A stretch of 32,078 nt of DNA from Bacteroidales bacterium (GCA_009881065.1 WXFE01000051.1:1-32078), one strand, 5' to 3'; positions 1-8,598 are shown, counted from the first letter of the stretch. Program-made: numbers and translations. The notes: generated by a model not told the origin, from the letters alone.

Positions 1-1801
1 CCGGTTCTGTTCCCGGTATGGGCGCAACCTGCTGTGGCGGCTCCTTTTCCGGCGCCTCCCCCGGCATTGGCGCCACCGGCGGGAGAATCTCATGGCCGGT
101 CATAAATGCCGGTCCGGCGGTAGCCGAACTCTTTTCGGAGGCGATGACGAATCCGTCTGCGGTATAGTCAGAGAAAAGCAGCTCACTGCCTCTGACTGAA
201 AACCCGGAAATTCCGAACCGGGAGCCGGTAACGCGTTCCACCGGCCCGGAGCCCGCAATGCGGTAAATATTGTCAGAGCCGTCTCCCTGTGCAAGAAAGA
301 AGAGAGTGTCATTATGGATCTTCGCCTGTACAATATCAGTATGACTCTCCTCCAGGTTCACGGTCCATTTCTTGCCGGTGGGCCTGTATGTTCTGATTCC
401 CTCTCCCTGCTGGTTCAGGGTGACCATGGTGACCTGGCGGCCGTCAGATGACCATGCCGGTCGCTGGAGTATGAGACCGTCGGGCGGAACGAGGTCCATC
501 AGCACCTCTCCGGTATGAGAGTCGAGGAAGACCAGGGAACAGACCATGTCAGGAGTGGTTGAAACGGCAACTATGGTGCGCCCGTCAGGTGACAGGTCCG
601 GCGCGGTATACCGTGTGCGGCTGGTTACATCGGTTATTAAGCCATCCGGAAGATCAAGCCTCTTTATTACCGAGTAGTCACGGTTATCCCACCTTATATC
701 AGGGTATTGTTCAGCCCATACTATAGTGTTGCCCGAGAATGAAAAAAAACAGGGATATATATATCCGGTGGTGGTAATATTCAGCTCTTTCCCACCACTG
801 TTACCGGTAATAACGAATCGTGACGGATCAGAGAGTGATGTGCGCAGTGATATTATCCTTCCGTCATCCATCCGGTGGGGGGTATAGTGGCTGACATAAT
901 TCCTTTTCCCGGGTAAGCTGAGCGGGGTGTACTCCTTCACTCCTTCAGGCATGCTCTCTCTCCAGCTTTTTCCCAGTGCGGCGAAGGTGGCATCATAGAG
1001 TCTCCTTTTAGTGAGCCGGGTCTCTTTTCTCAGTCCTGCATTTACCGGGTTACCGGGTAAGCCGTTCGATGCAATCCTGTAAACTTCATTCCAGGCGTCA
1101 GGGTCAATTGTCCTTAGGTGGTTCATCATCAGGTATCCGAAGACATAATGGTTTGGTGTGAAGTTCCTGTATGAACCTGAAAGCATCTTGTCGTAGCCGT
1201 ATATTCCCCCGGGTTTCAGGGAAAGAGCCATGGCGCCCCGGATGAAGGCGTTGCTCCTCCCCCTGCCCGAGGGGGTTGTTGCGGTCTCGGCGTAGACCGC
1301 GTCACCCTCGAAGGCCCATAAGGGTATCATCACCGCGCTGAGGCCCACCGCATGTTCCCCCAGGATGAACCGCAGCGCCCTGCCAAAGCCACGGCTGTTG
1401 AGGGAGCCCAGCTGGAGCATGTGTACCGTCTCATGCACTGCAAGCTGCGCTGCGGGGTGCATCGGGAGGTTATCCTGACCGGGCAGGGGGTACAGTTCCA
1501 TCCTCCGGGGCGCCCAGCTCACATAACCGTTCGACTGCATCGAGTGGTTATGTATTATTACCGGGATGTTTGTCCTTACCCCCGGGTAAAGAAGAGAGAG
1601 CTTTTCAAATGACTCTTCGAGCAGGTGTGCATACCGGAATGCCTCCCCGCCGAAATCGTCAGGATAGATGATCCTGAAATGAGGTGTGCGTATCTGAAGC
1701 CACCTGAGAGAGGCAGGATCCTGCCCGGTATCATAGTATTGGGCTCCGGCCCTGGCCAGTGAAAACAGGCTCATTATGAGCAGAATAACAAATCTCTTCA
1801 T
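1..1801 (-). CDS. Secreted HEXXH zinc metalloprotease-like protein with TolB-type beta-propeller (3' end outside window)
   Basis: The minus strand is open from an ATG at 1801 to the window edge, giving about 600 residues with no stop, so the C-terminus is missing. Residues 1-20 form a signal peptide ending near AGA-Q. An HETVH motif at residues 123-127 is followed by WAFEGDA with Glu165; this HEXXH plus downstream E fits a gluzincin-type (peptidase MA-like) zinc site. From about residue 290 the protein shows repeats such as DLSPDGR and AWSSDGR, typical of TolB/WD40-like propeller blades. It then enters a proline-rich linker at the window edge. Known relatives in Bacteroidota are long exported proteins, some with a C-terminal beta-barrel; whether this one has a barrel cannot be seen. 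It is divergent from the DUF2723 gene. The family call is good; substrate and proteolytic activity are unproven. Confidence 0.85.
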   Translation of the reverse strand, partial: MKRFVILLIMSLFSLARAGAQYYDTGQDPASLRWLQIRTPHFRIIYPDDFGGEAFRYAHLLEESFEKLSLLYPGVRTNIPVIIHNHSMQSNGYVSWAPRRMELYPLPGQDNLPMHPAAQLAVHETVHMLQLGSLNSRGFGRALRFILGEHAVGLSAVMIPLWAFEGDAVYAETATTPSGRGRSNAFIRGAMALSLKPGGIYGYDKMLSGSYRNFTPNHYVFGYLMMNHLRTIDPDAWNEVYRIASNGLPGNPVNAGLRKETRLTKRRLYDATFAALGKSWRESMPEGVKEYTPLSLPGKRNYVSHYTPHRMDDGRIISLRTSLSDPSRFVITGNSGGKELNITTTGYIYPCFFSFSGNTIVWAEQYPDIRWDNRDYSVIKRLDLPDGLITDVTSRTRYTAPDLSPDGRTIVAVSTTPDMVCSLVFLDSHTGEVLMDLVPPDGLILQRPAWSSDGRQVTMVTLNQQGEGIRTYRPTGKKWTVNLEESHTDIVQAKIHNDTLFFLAQGDGSDNIYRIAGSGPVERVTGSRFGISGFSVRGSELLFSDYTADGFVIASEKSSATAGPAFMTGHEILPPVAPMPGEAPEKEPPQQVAPIPGTEP

Positions 1802-1816
1802 GCAGGGCTGTTTGTC

Positions 1817-1824
1817 CAAAAATA
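1817..1824 (-). promoter_or_regulatory. Candidate -7 element (TATTTTTG) of the metalloprotease gene
   Basis: On the minus strand this octamer matches the Bacteroidota TAnnTTTG consensus exactly and lies 15 bases upstream of the ATG at 1801. No TTTG is found at the usual 19-base spacing, so only half of the promoter is supported. The 107-base divergent intergenic region 1802-1908 shows nothing else clear. Confidence 0.35.
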
Positions 1825-1908
1825 CCAAAATCGGCCGATATCTACAGGTACTCGGCAAAATCTTATTATTTTCGTGCGGTATTCATCAGAAACGGAAATA
1901 AAACGAAT

Positions 1909-4900
1909 ATGATAAAGAAATACAGGCTTTGGGATAATATCCTTGGCTGGACGGTTTTTGTTGTGGCGTCAGTTACCTACCTGATGACTATTGAACCGAC
2001 AATGAGTCTCTGGGATTGCAGTGAATTCATTGCTACGGCCTTCAAGCTTGAAGTGGGGCATCCCCCGGGAGCTCCTTTTTTCATGATACTCGGAAGATTT
2101 TTTGCCAATTTCGCCGGAGGCGATGTGTCAAAAGTAGCCATGATGATCAACGCCATGTCAGGGCTGGCCAGCGCGCTGACGATACTGTTTCTCTTCTGGA
2201 GCATCACTCATCTTGCCCGGAGAATCTTTCTGAAGCAGGAATCTGACTATACCGCAGGACGGATCATTGCAGTCCTCGGTGCCGGCCTGACAGGTTCACT
2301 GGCCTATGCCTTCTCCGACACATTCTGGTTCTCGGCAGTGGAAGGAGAGGTTTATGCCACCTCCTCGCTCTTCACCGCCGTGGTATTCTGGGCAATGCTG
2401 AAATGGGAGGATGTGGCAGACGAGCCGCATGCAGACAGATGGATCATACTGATTGCCTTCATGATGGGTCTTTCCATAGGCGTACACCTGCTGAATCTGC
2501 TTGCCATACCAGCCATTGTCTTTATATGGTATTTCCGCAAATACAGCTTTTCATGGAAGGGTTTTATCCTTTCAATAGCCGTATCGATGCTTCTGCTCGT
2601 GCTTATCATGTACGGAATTATCCCCGGTATTGTCAGGATGACTTCCGCATTCGAACTATTCTTCGTCAATAACCTCGGGCTGCCGTTCAACAGTGGCATG
2701 TATATCCACCTGTTGCTCTTCATTGTCGCGCTGATGCTCTCTGTATGGTACAGCTTCACACACAGTGACAGATTGAGGATATTCATACTTGCAGGTATAA
2801 CTCTTCTCCTGTCTGGAGTGTGGCTGCTTACCGGATCACTGGTGCTCAATATCGTTTTCCTGGCTGTCATAGTCTATGGCCTCTGGCTTCTCTCCACAAA
2901 GCAGAAAGTGGCTCTGAACACAATATTGACCTCTCTTATGGTCATTGTGATAGGGTACTCGAGCTTCGCTGTCATTGTTGTCAGGTCATCCGCAAATCCG
3001 CCGATAAATGAGAATAATCCTTCGAACCCCTTCGCGCTGCTTTATTATCTTAACCGTGAGCAGTATGGCCGGCGCCCGCTTTTCCACGGGGCTTACTACA
3101 ATGCTCCGGTAACCGATTATGTAAAGGGCAAACCCACATACAATCCTTCCGGTGACAGGTATATAATTACCAACCGTGAAACGAACAGGGTGTATGACGA
3201 GAGGTTTATGACTGTTTTCCCGAGGATGTGGAGTGATTCTCCGGATCATGTAAGGGAGTATGAAAAGTATGTTGGCACGAAAGGGAAGCCGGTGCGGGTA
3301 ACTGATCCACAGACCGGCGAGGCAACAACGCTGCGGGTGCCTACCTTTGGTCAGAACCTCTCGTTCATGTTCCGTTATCAGCTGGGATTCATGTATTTCC
3401 GGTACTTCATGTGGAACTTCAGCGGAAGGCAGAATGATGTGCAGAGCATAGGAGGGCCGGTCAACGGAAACTGGATCACAGGGCTTGATTTCCTGGATGC
3501 ACCCCGCACCGGATCGGTAAAAGGGATGCCTGAAGATATGCGTAATGATCCGTCGCGCAACACATATTACCTGTTGCCCCTGCTTCTCGGGCTGGCAGGT
3601 TTCCTGTGGCACTTCAACCGTGATATCCGCAACTGGTGGATAGTGCTTCTGCTGTTTGTAATGACAGGTATAGCTATTGTCATATACCTCAACCAGTACC
3701 CGAACCAGCCACGTGAACGCGATTATGCCTATGCGGCATCATTCTATGCCTTTGCCATATGGATCGGCCTGGGTGTTCTGGCTCTCTTTGAGCTGTTCAG
3801 GAAGGCAGCCGGTGAGACGCCTTCAGCCATCATTGCCACCGTGCTCTGCTTCGCTGCTGTGCCCGTCCTCATGGGATCAGAGAACTGGGATGACCATGAC
3901 CGTTCGGGAAGATACCTTGGAAGGGAAGTGGCTTTCAACTACCTCAATTCATGCGCCCCGAATGCAATAATCTTTACCGGTGGCGATAATGACACCTTCC
4001 CCCTGTGGTACGCCCAGGAGGTGGAGGGAGTCCGCACTGATGTCAGGGTTTGCAACCTGATGCTGCTCAACACTGACTGGTACATTGACCAGATGAAATA
4101 CAGGGCCTACACCTCCGATCCCCTGCCTGTAAGCCTGCAGAAGGAGCTTTACTATGACGGAGTCAATAACCAGGTGGCGGTCTTTGAACGGGTGAAGGGT
4201 CCGGCAACTGCAAAGGAGGTTATGGAATTCATTTCCAGCGGAAGCGAGGTGTCAAAGCTCAAGCTGTACGGAGAGGACCTTTGGTATATACCCACCCGCA
4301 CCATACGCATCCCGGTTGATTCCGCGAAGGTGCTGGCCAATGGCACAGTAAAGCCGGAGGATGCTGACAAGATTGTGCCCTATATTGACATTAATCTCAA
4401 GGGTTCATGGATCATGAAGAACCAGCTCCTGGTGCTTGATATCCTGGCTCACAACGACTGGGACCGTCCGATCTACTTTGTCACCGGCCAGACGGATGAC
4501 GCCCTTGGGCTGGAGGAATATTTCCAGCTTGAAGGACTGGCATACAGGCTGGTGCCGATAAAAGGGGTCAACAAGAGCTGGTTTGAGTATGGCAGCATTG
4601 ATACTGACATTCTCTACGAGAACATGATGAACAGGTTCAGCTGGTTAAGTGCCAATGATCCGGATGTTTACATCGACTATTATCACAACCGCACACTTCT
4701 CGTAATCAGGGCACGCCTGAACCATGCGAGGCTTGCACAGGCCCTCGTGGCTGAGGGTGATACTGCCAGGGCAGTGCAGGTTATTGACAGGTGTCTTGAG
4801 CTCTTCCCTGTGTCAAATGTAGACTATGATTATTATTTCGGTGATATCATCTCTGCCTGCTTTGCCAGCGGCATGAAGGAAAAAGCGAAGCAACTGACGG

Positions 4901-5115
4901 GTGAGTTTACTGATTATTTTGCTGCGCGGACAGCTTATCTGCTTGACCAGCGGCCATCTGTAGCTTATTATGCAGGTGCTGAAATTGCGAATGGCCTTCA
5001 GATGATGCTCCAGGCGATAAGGGTCTGTTTTGATAACGGCGAAATGGCGCTGGCCGAAGAGATCAATGGCAGATACAATGAACTCTATGCCAGATATGCC
5101 GCCTTTAATCAGTAG
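1909..5115 (+). CDS. DUF2723 / GT117-type polytopic membrane protein
   Basis: This 1068-residue protein has a multi-pass hydrophobic N-terminal half, and starts at an ATG just before the first membrane segment. The early WDCSEFI segment (Asp36, Glu39) followed by GHPPGAPFF is the hallmark of DUF2723, a Bacteroidota family that current annotation places with GT-C glycosyltransferases (GT117). A second hallmark block, NQPRERDYAYAASFYAF, precedes further membrane segments near residues 605-650. A soluble C-terminal part follows with GGDNDTFPLWYAQE, ending in a helical, TPR-like region (about 940-1060). By analogy with GT-C enzymes the acidic loop residues would sit outside the membrane and transfer a lipid-linked sugar; that is inference. 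It stands alone, divergent from the metalloprotease and convergent with the receiver gene. The family call is firm, the sugar and acceptor unknown. Confidence 0.9.
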   Translation: MIKKYRLWDNILGWTVFVVASVTYLMTIEPTMSLWDCSEFIATAFKLEVGHPPGAPFFMILGRFFANFAGGDVSKVAMMINAMSGLASALTILFLFWSITHLARRIFLKQESDYTAGRIIAVLGAGLTGSLAYAFSDTFWFSAVEGEVYATSSLFTAVVFWAMLKWEDVADEPHADRWIILIAFMMGLSIGVHLLNLLAIPAIVFIWYFRKYSFSWKGFILSIAVSMLLLVLIMYGIIPGIVRMTSAFELFFVNNLGLPFNSGMYIHLLLFIVALMLSVWYSFTHSDRLRIFILAGITLLLSGVWLLTGSLVLNIVFLAVIVYGLWLLSTKQKVALNTILTSLMVIVIGYSSFAVIVVRSSANPPINENNPSNPFALLYYLNREQYGRRPLFHGAYYNAPVTDYVKGKPTYNPSGDRYIITNRETNRVYDERFMTVFPRMWSDSPDHVREYEKYVGTKGKPVRVTDPQTGEATTLRVPTFGQNLSFMFRYQLGFMYFRYFMWNFSGRQNDVQSIGGPVNGNWITGLDFLDAPRTGSVKGMPEDMRNDPSRNTYYLLPLLLGLAGFLWHFNRDIRNWWIVLLLFVMTGIAIVIYLNQYPNQPRERDYAYAASFYAFAIWIGLGVLALFELFRKAAGETPSAIIATVLCFAAVPVLMGSENWDDHDRSGRYLGREVAFNYLNSCAPNAIIFTGGDNDTFPLWYAQEVEGVRTDVRVCNLMLLNTDWYIDQMKYRAYTSDPLPVSLQKELYYDGVNNQVAVFERVKGPATAKEVMEFISSGSEVSKLKLYGEDLWYIPTRTIRIPVDSAKVLANGTVKPEDADKIVPYIDINLKGSWIMKNQLLVLDILAHNDWDRPIYFVTGQTDDALGLEEYFQLEGLAYRLVPIKGVNKSWFEYGSIDTDILYENMMNRFSWLSANDPDVYIDYYHNRTLLVIRARLNHARLAQALVAEGDTARAVQVIDRCLELFPVSNVDYDYYFGDIISACFASGMKEKAKQLTGEFTDYFAARTAYLLDQRPSVAYYAGAEIANGLQMMLQAIRVCFDNGEMALAEEINGRYNELYARYAAFNQ

Positions 5116-5179
5116 GCGATCTGTAGTTGGGAATCAGCAGTAAGGGAGGATACGGACCAGTTTGAACGCCGTCTGTGCG

Positions 5180-5584
5180 TCAGTCATACATCTGATAGGC
5201 CGGCCTGGGAGTCAGGTACTTCTCAAGAATCTGATAAATCTTTTCAGGGAATACAGGTTTGAGATTGTATTCCGTGCAGCCGGCTATATATGCTTCGTTT
5301 TTGGTTTGTTCAGAATAATATGCAGTAATGAGAATCACCGGTGCAGAGCGGTTAGCCTGCCGGAATGCCCTGGTGCATTCGATGCCGTTTACCAGAGGCA
5401 CAAGAAAATCCATGAAAACAAGATCAAAGTGTTCCCTGCCTGTAGTTACAGACTCAACAAACTTCTTCCCGTTACGGTAAGTAATAATCTCTGCGCCGGT
5501 CTCCTTAAGCAGCGTCTCGTAATACTTCAGGGATGCAATATCGTCCTCAACAATTGCTATCCGCTTGCCTGTAATGTTAAGCAT
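5180..5584 (-). CDS. Single-domain response regulator receiver protein (CheY-like)
   Basis: The 134-residue protein is one receiver domain with no output domain. The acidic pocket is Glu13-Asp14-Asp15, the predicted phospho-acceptor is Asp59 in VFMDFLVP, the conserved threonine is Thr87 in LITA, and the conserved lysine is Lys109 in LKP. All residues needed for phosphorylation by a histidine kinase are present. No kinase gene is nearby, so it is an orphan regulator that must be served by a kinase elsewhere or act as a relay. It is convergent with the DUF2723 gene, with 64 bases between the stops. Function beyond phosphosignalling cannot be assigned. Confidence 0.9.
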   Translation of the reverse strand: MLNITGKRIAIVEDDIASLKYYETLLKETGAEIITYRNGKKFVESVTTGREHFDLVFMDFLVPLVNGIECTRAFRQANRSAPVILITAYYSEQTKNEAYIAGCTEYNLKPVFPEKIYQILEKYLTPRPAYQMYD

Positions 5585-5626
5585 GTTTATAGAGTGAACC
5601 CGGGGTTAATAATCCGAACTCAATAA

Positions 5627-5634
5627 CAAAAATA
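5627..5634 (-). promoter_or_regulatory. Candidate -7 element (TATTTTTG) of the receiver gene
   Basis: On the minus strand this exactly matches TAnnTTTG and lies 42 bases upstream of the receiver ATG at 5584. No TTTG sits 19 bases further up. The rest of the AT-rich gap 5585-5764 shows no gene or clear hairpin. Confidence 0.35.
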
Positions 5635-5764
5635 TCCGGCGAGGAAAGGCAAGAATAATCATTTCTGCCGCAAAAGTCAACATTAGGAACAACTTATTAA
5701 CAACAACTTTTAAACAGGAAATCAAGAGCCGGAGAATACTCATAAAATCAGCATTATAGGAGTA

Positions 5765-5992
5765 TCAGCGACACTCCCAGACGGTTGTTACCCCATTTAC
5801 CGTCGAGGGAGGAATTGCCTTGATGCTTATCAGTTCCTCTCCGCAGTATTCAGCTTCGGTACCCCAGGCAAAAGCATTCCCGTTCTCATACGAAACCGTC
5901 TGGCATACCTGGCATCCGTCACCCAGGATTTCGCAGGAATTGAACAGACAGGTAATTAAAAGAAGAGCGGAAGCGTAAAGTAACTTTTTCAT
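5765..5992 (-). CDS. Small lipoprotein with paired cysteines, unknown function
   Basis: I place the start at the ATG at 5992, giving 75 residues that begin MKKLLYASALLL. A longer frame reaches 6028, but its extra residues are polar and precede a normal signal peptide. The hydrophobic stretch ends at Cys20 (FNSC), a plausible though imperfect lipobox, so the mature protein would be a lipid-anchored peptide of about 55 residues. It contains CQVC at 27-30, YCGEEL around Cys50, and a terminal WECR with Cys74, so two disulfides are possible. The overall pattern resembles small conserved lipoproteins I associate with Bacteroidota, but I know no function for them. It has its own intergenic region and is divergent from the following membrane protein gene. 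Confidence 0.7.
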   Translation of the reverse strand: MKKLLYASALLLITCLFNSCEILGDGCQVCQTVSYENGNAFAWGTEAEYCGEELISIKAIPPSTVNGVTTVWECR

Positions 5993-6102
5993 GACTGACA
6001 TTTGTAAATCAACGGTAAAGGTAAGCAATTAGTATAACGGGATATGTGCAGCATTTTTTATAAATTGGAGTCATTATTCTGAAAACAAAAAACGTTCATA
6101 TC

Positions 6103-6537
6103 ATGGAAGAGAATGCCGCATCATCCACAGTGCTGACAGCCGAAGAGAACAGGATAAAGAAGCATGTCAATATTGCAGGCATACTGCAGATAGTTTTCGG
6201 CTCATTGCTTGTTTTTGGCGCACTGATAATTGCAGTCGTGCTCGGATTCATTGACCAGTTTGCTGAAGATCCTACAGCCGTTAAAATCCTCGCTATAATT
6301 TCAACCCCGCTGGTTGTACTGATGCTGCTTTTCGGCGCAGGAATGATTGCCGGTGGCATCGGTCTCTTCTACTGCAAGCGCTGGGCCAGGATCCTGACGC
6401 TGGTATTAGGGGGTATTGGCCTGCTCAACATACCCCTGGGCACACTCAAGGGAGTCTACATTATATGGGTCCTTGTTCAGCCGGAGGCCATTTCCCTGTT
6501 TAGAAAGGATGTTGTGGTGGATTTGATGCAAGTGTAA
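6103..6537 (+). CDS. Small polytopic membrane protein, unknown function
   Basis: The 144-residue protein has a short polar N-terminus and about four hydrophobic segments (roughly residues 23-47, 63-89, 92-108 and 112-127), broken by basic turns such as CKRWAR. It ends with a soluble tail containing VQPEAISLF. The arrangement is like small DUF4064-type or similar integral membrane proteins. No catalytic motif is visible and I do not assign a function. Its last coding segment is repeated just after the stop codon (see the repeat entry), which suggests local duplication or an eroded second copy. It is followed by the ettA promoter region. Confidence 0.7.
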   Translation: MEENAASSTVLTAEENRIKKHVNIAGILQIVFGSLLVFGALIIAVVLGFIDQFAEDPTAVKILAIISTPLVVLMLLFGAGMIAGGIGLFYCKRWARILTLVLGGIGLLNIPLGTLKGVYIIWVLVQPEAISLFRKDVVVDLMQV

Positions 6538-6604
6538 TTCCTTGTTCAGCCGGAGGCTATATCTCTCTTTGAAAAGGGGTGTCCGACGTCACCTGTGAAA
6601 ATCT
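6472..6604 (+). repeat. 69-bp-spaced duplication of the 3' end of the membrane protein gene
   Basis: The segment beginning CTTGTTCAGCCGGAGGC at 6472 recurs at 6541, after the TAA at 6535. The second copy is in the same reading frame and reads LVQPEAISLFEKG before running to a TGA at 6604. In the compared codons for A-I-S-L the two copies differ at third positions only (GCC/GCT, ATT/ATA, TCC/TCT, CTG/CTC). This pattern fits a copy that was once under coding selection, for example the tail of a lost paralogue or of an earlier longer form of the gene. Confidence 0.75.
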
Positions 6605-6669
6605 GAGCAGGGAACAATTTCCCGGGTGGCATGATTGTCATTTGACCCTGGTCATCGGTGATGGTTATC

Positions 6670-6701
6670 TTTACTCAGGGCAGACAAAATGATTACTTTT
6701 G
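6670..6701 (+). promoter_or_regulatory. Candidate ettA promoter (TTTA-N20-TACTTTTG)
   Basis: The -7 element TACTTTTG at 6694-6701 matches TAnnTTTG exactly. TTTA at 6670-6673 is one mismatch from the TTTG -33 box, at 20-base spacing. Transcription would start around 6708, about a dozen bases before the ATG at 6720. The element overlaps a TTG that could be mistaken for the start codon, which supports the downstream ATG. Confidence 0.5.
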
Positions 6702-6719
6702 TCGTATAACCATTTTGCC

Positions 6720-8402
6720 ATGGCAGACGACAAGAAGATCATTTTTTCGATGTACAGGGTCAGCAAGAGCTATCCTCCCCATAAGCAGGTAATCAAGGAT
6801 ATATCACTCTCATTCTTTCTCGGGGCGAAGATCGGCATTATTGGCCTGAACGGATCCGGTAAATCCACGCTGCTCAGGATTATTGCGGGTCTTGAGAAGG
6901 AGTACCAGGGAGAGGTTGTGTTTTCTCCCGGTTACACGGTGGGGCATCTGTCTCAGGACCCGCTGATGGATGAAAGCCGGACGGTACGCGAGATAGTGGA
7001 GGAAGGTGCTGCAGAGGTTGTCTCGGTGCTCAGGGAGTACGAGGAGATCAATCTTCGCTTCGGTGAGCCTGAGGTATATGAGAATCCGGATGTCATGGAG
7101 AAGCTGATGGCCAGGCAGGCGGCACTCCAGGAAAAGATCGAAGCACTTGACGGCTGGAATCTTGAGCATAAGCTCGAGAGAGCGATGGATGCACTTAACT
7201 GTCCCGAGCCATCAACTCCTGTCAACATTCTCTCCGGAGGCGAGCGGCGCCGCGTGGCCCTCTGCCGCCTGCTGCTGCTGGAGCCTGACGTGCTGCTGCT
7301 CGATGAGCCCACCAACCACCTTGATGCGGAGAGCGTGCAGTGGCTTGAGACCCACCTCAGGCAGTACAAGGGTACAGTCATCTGTATCACGCATGACCGT
7401 TACTTCCTTGACAATGTGGCAGGATGGATCCTGGAGCTGGATCGCGGTGAAGGAATTCCATGGAAAGGCAACTACTCGTCATGGCTAGAGCAGAAGGCCA
7501 GACGGCTGGAGCTCGAGGAGAAGGGCAGCACAAAGAGGCGCAAGACACTGGAGCGGGAACTCGAGTGGGTGCGTATGTCGCCCAAGGCAAGGCATGCCAA
7601 GTCGAAAGCCCGTCTGAGTGCATATGAGAACCTCCTTAACCAGGATGTAAAACAGAAGGAGGAGAAGCTCGAGATATTCATCCCAAACGGTCCGAGACTT
7701 GGTGACAGGGTGATAACAGCGCGGGGCGTGGCCAAAGCCTTCGGTGAGAAAATACTGTTTGAAGACCTTGACTTCTGCCTGCCGCCCAACGGAATCGTGG
7801 GAGTAATAGGCCCCAATGGCGCCGGAAAGACCACTCTCTTCCGGATGATCATGGGTCAGGAGACCATTGACAGGGGCACATTTGAGATTGGCGAAACGGT
7901 AACCCTGGGTTATGTTGATCAGGCTCATGCCGCCATTGATCCGGGAAAGAGCGTATATGAAGTTATCTCCGGTGGCCAGGATGAGGTTCTGGTTGGCAAC
8001 AGACCGGTCAATGCAAGGGCCTATGCCGCACGTTTCAACTTCACCGGCGCTGACCAGGAGAAGAAGTGCGGCGTTCTCTCCGGCGGAGAGCGCAACAGGC
8101 TCCACCTCTCACTGACACTGAAGAGCGGTGCCAACGTGCTGCTCCTTGACGAACCTACCAATGACATCGACGTGAACACGCTCCGTGCGCTGGAAGAGGG
8201 TCTTGAGAATTTTGCCGGCTGCGCCGTGATAATCTCCCATGACCGCTGGTTCCTTGACCGCGTTGCAACACATATACTTGCCTTCGAGGGTGATTCAAAA
8301 GTGGTCTGGTTTGAGGGCAGCTTCTCGGAATATGATGAAAACCTCAGGAGACGCACCGGGAATGCCGGTCCGGTAAGATTCAGATATAAGAAACTTTCAT
8401 AA
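6720..8402 (+). CDS. ettA: Energy-dependent translational throttle protein EttA (ABC-F ATPase)
   Basis: The 560-residue protein has two ATP-binding cassettes and no membrane segments. Cassette one has Walker A GLNGSGKST (42-50), signature LSGGERRR (171-178) and Walker B LLLDEPTNHLD (about 192-202). Cassette two has GPNGAGKTT (364-372), LSGGERNR (453-460) and LLLDEPTNDID (474-484). Between them lies the charged linker of ABC-F proteins (about 242-322), and cassette one carries the EttA arm insertion (about 95-139). Length and the basic end RFRYKKL match EttA rather than other ABC-F subfamilies. EttA binds the ribosomal E site and gates the first elongation steps according to the ATP/ADP ratio. 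Both catalytic glutamates are present. The ATG at 6720 is preferred over an upstream in-frame TTG because it matches the family N-terminus. Confidence 0.95.
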   Translation: MADDKKIIFSMYRVSKSYPPHKQVIKDISLSFFLGAKIGIIGLNGSGKSTLLRIIAGLEKEYQGEVVFSPGYTVGHLSQDPLMDESRTVREIVEEGAAEVVSVLREYEEINLRFGEPEVYENPDVMEKLMARQAALQEKIEALDGWNLEHKLERAMDALNCPEPSTPVNILSGGERRRVALCRLLLLEPDVLLLDEPTNHLDAESVQWLETHLRQYKGTVICITHDRYFLDNVAGWILELDRGEGIPWKGNYSSWLEQKARRLELEEKGSTKRRKTLERELEWVRMSPKARHAKSKARLSAYENLLNQDVKQKEEKLEIFIPNGPRLGDRVITARGVAKAFGEKILFEDLDFCLPPNGIVGVIGPNGAGKTTLFRMIMGQETIDRGTFEIGETVTLGYVDQAHAAIDPGKSVYEVISGGQDEVLVGNRPVNARAYAARFNFTGADQEKKCGVLSGGERNRLHLSLTLKSGANVLLLDEPTNDIDVNTLRALEEGLENFAGCAVIISHDRWFLDRVATHILAFEGDSKVVWFEGSFSEYDENLRRRTGNAGPVRFRYKKLS

Positions 8403-8423
8403 GCATTTGCGGGATTTACGGCT

Positions 8424-8549
8424 ATGCTGTTTGCTGCCGCTCCGGGTGGCGGGAGCATTGTTGCCACCGGGTGCAGTGTAGTGGCTGTGAAGGTTGTCAA
8501 GCCACCCGTGAAGTCAAAGGTGAAGAAGAAGCCTGCAGGAGGGCGCTGA
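8424..8549 (+). CDS. Possible small basic protein of 41 residues
   Basis: An ATG-to-TGA frame between ettA and the tRNA promoter encodes a hydrophobic and glycine-rich start followed by a lysine- and proline-rich tail (VKPPVKSKVKKKPAGGR). I recognise no family. It could be a genuine small nucleic-acid-binding peptide or a remnant. An imperfect hairpin (8442-8450 with 8463-8471, eight of nine pairs) lies inside it and has no T-run, so it is not an obvious ettA terminator. The frame stops just before the -33 box of the tRNA promoter. Support is weak. Confidence 0.25.
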   Translation: MLFAAAPGGGSIVATGCSVVAVKVVKPPVKSKVKKKPAGGR

Positions 8550-8552
8550 TTT

Positions 8553-8583
8553 TTTGCGATAAGCGAAAAAAAATTTACATTTG
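8553..8583 (+). promoter_or_regulatory. Consensus Bacteroidota promoter of the tRNA-Arg gene
   Basis: TTTG at 8553-8556, exactly 19 bases, then TACATTTG at 8576-8583: an exact match to TTTG-N19-TAnnTTTG. The expected start falls near 8590, a few bases upstream of the tRNA 5' end at 8599. This is the best promoter in the window and supports the phylum assignment. Confidence 0.8.
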
Positions 8584-8598
8584 CGCCTGCAAAGAGCA

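Noticed and set aside
1352..1612. Plus-strand open frame of 86 codons
   Set aside because: It lies opposite the metalloprotease gene, which has a signal peptide, zinc motif and propeller repeats; the plus frame has no recognisable features.
5162..5626. Plus-strand open frame of 154 codons
   Set aside because: It is a shadow of the receiver gene on the minus strand, whose phosphorylation residues are all present.
7485..8105. Minus-strand open frame of 206 codons inside ettA
   Set aside because: It overlaps conserved ATPase motifs of ettA and its translation resembles no family.
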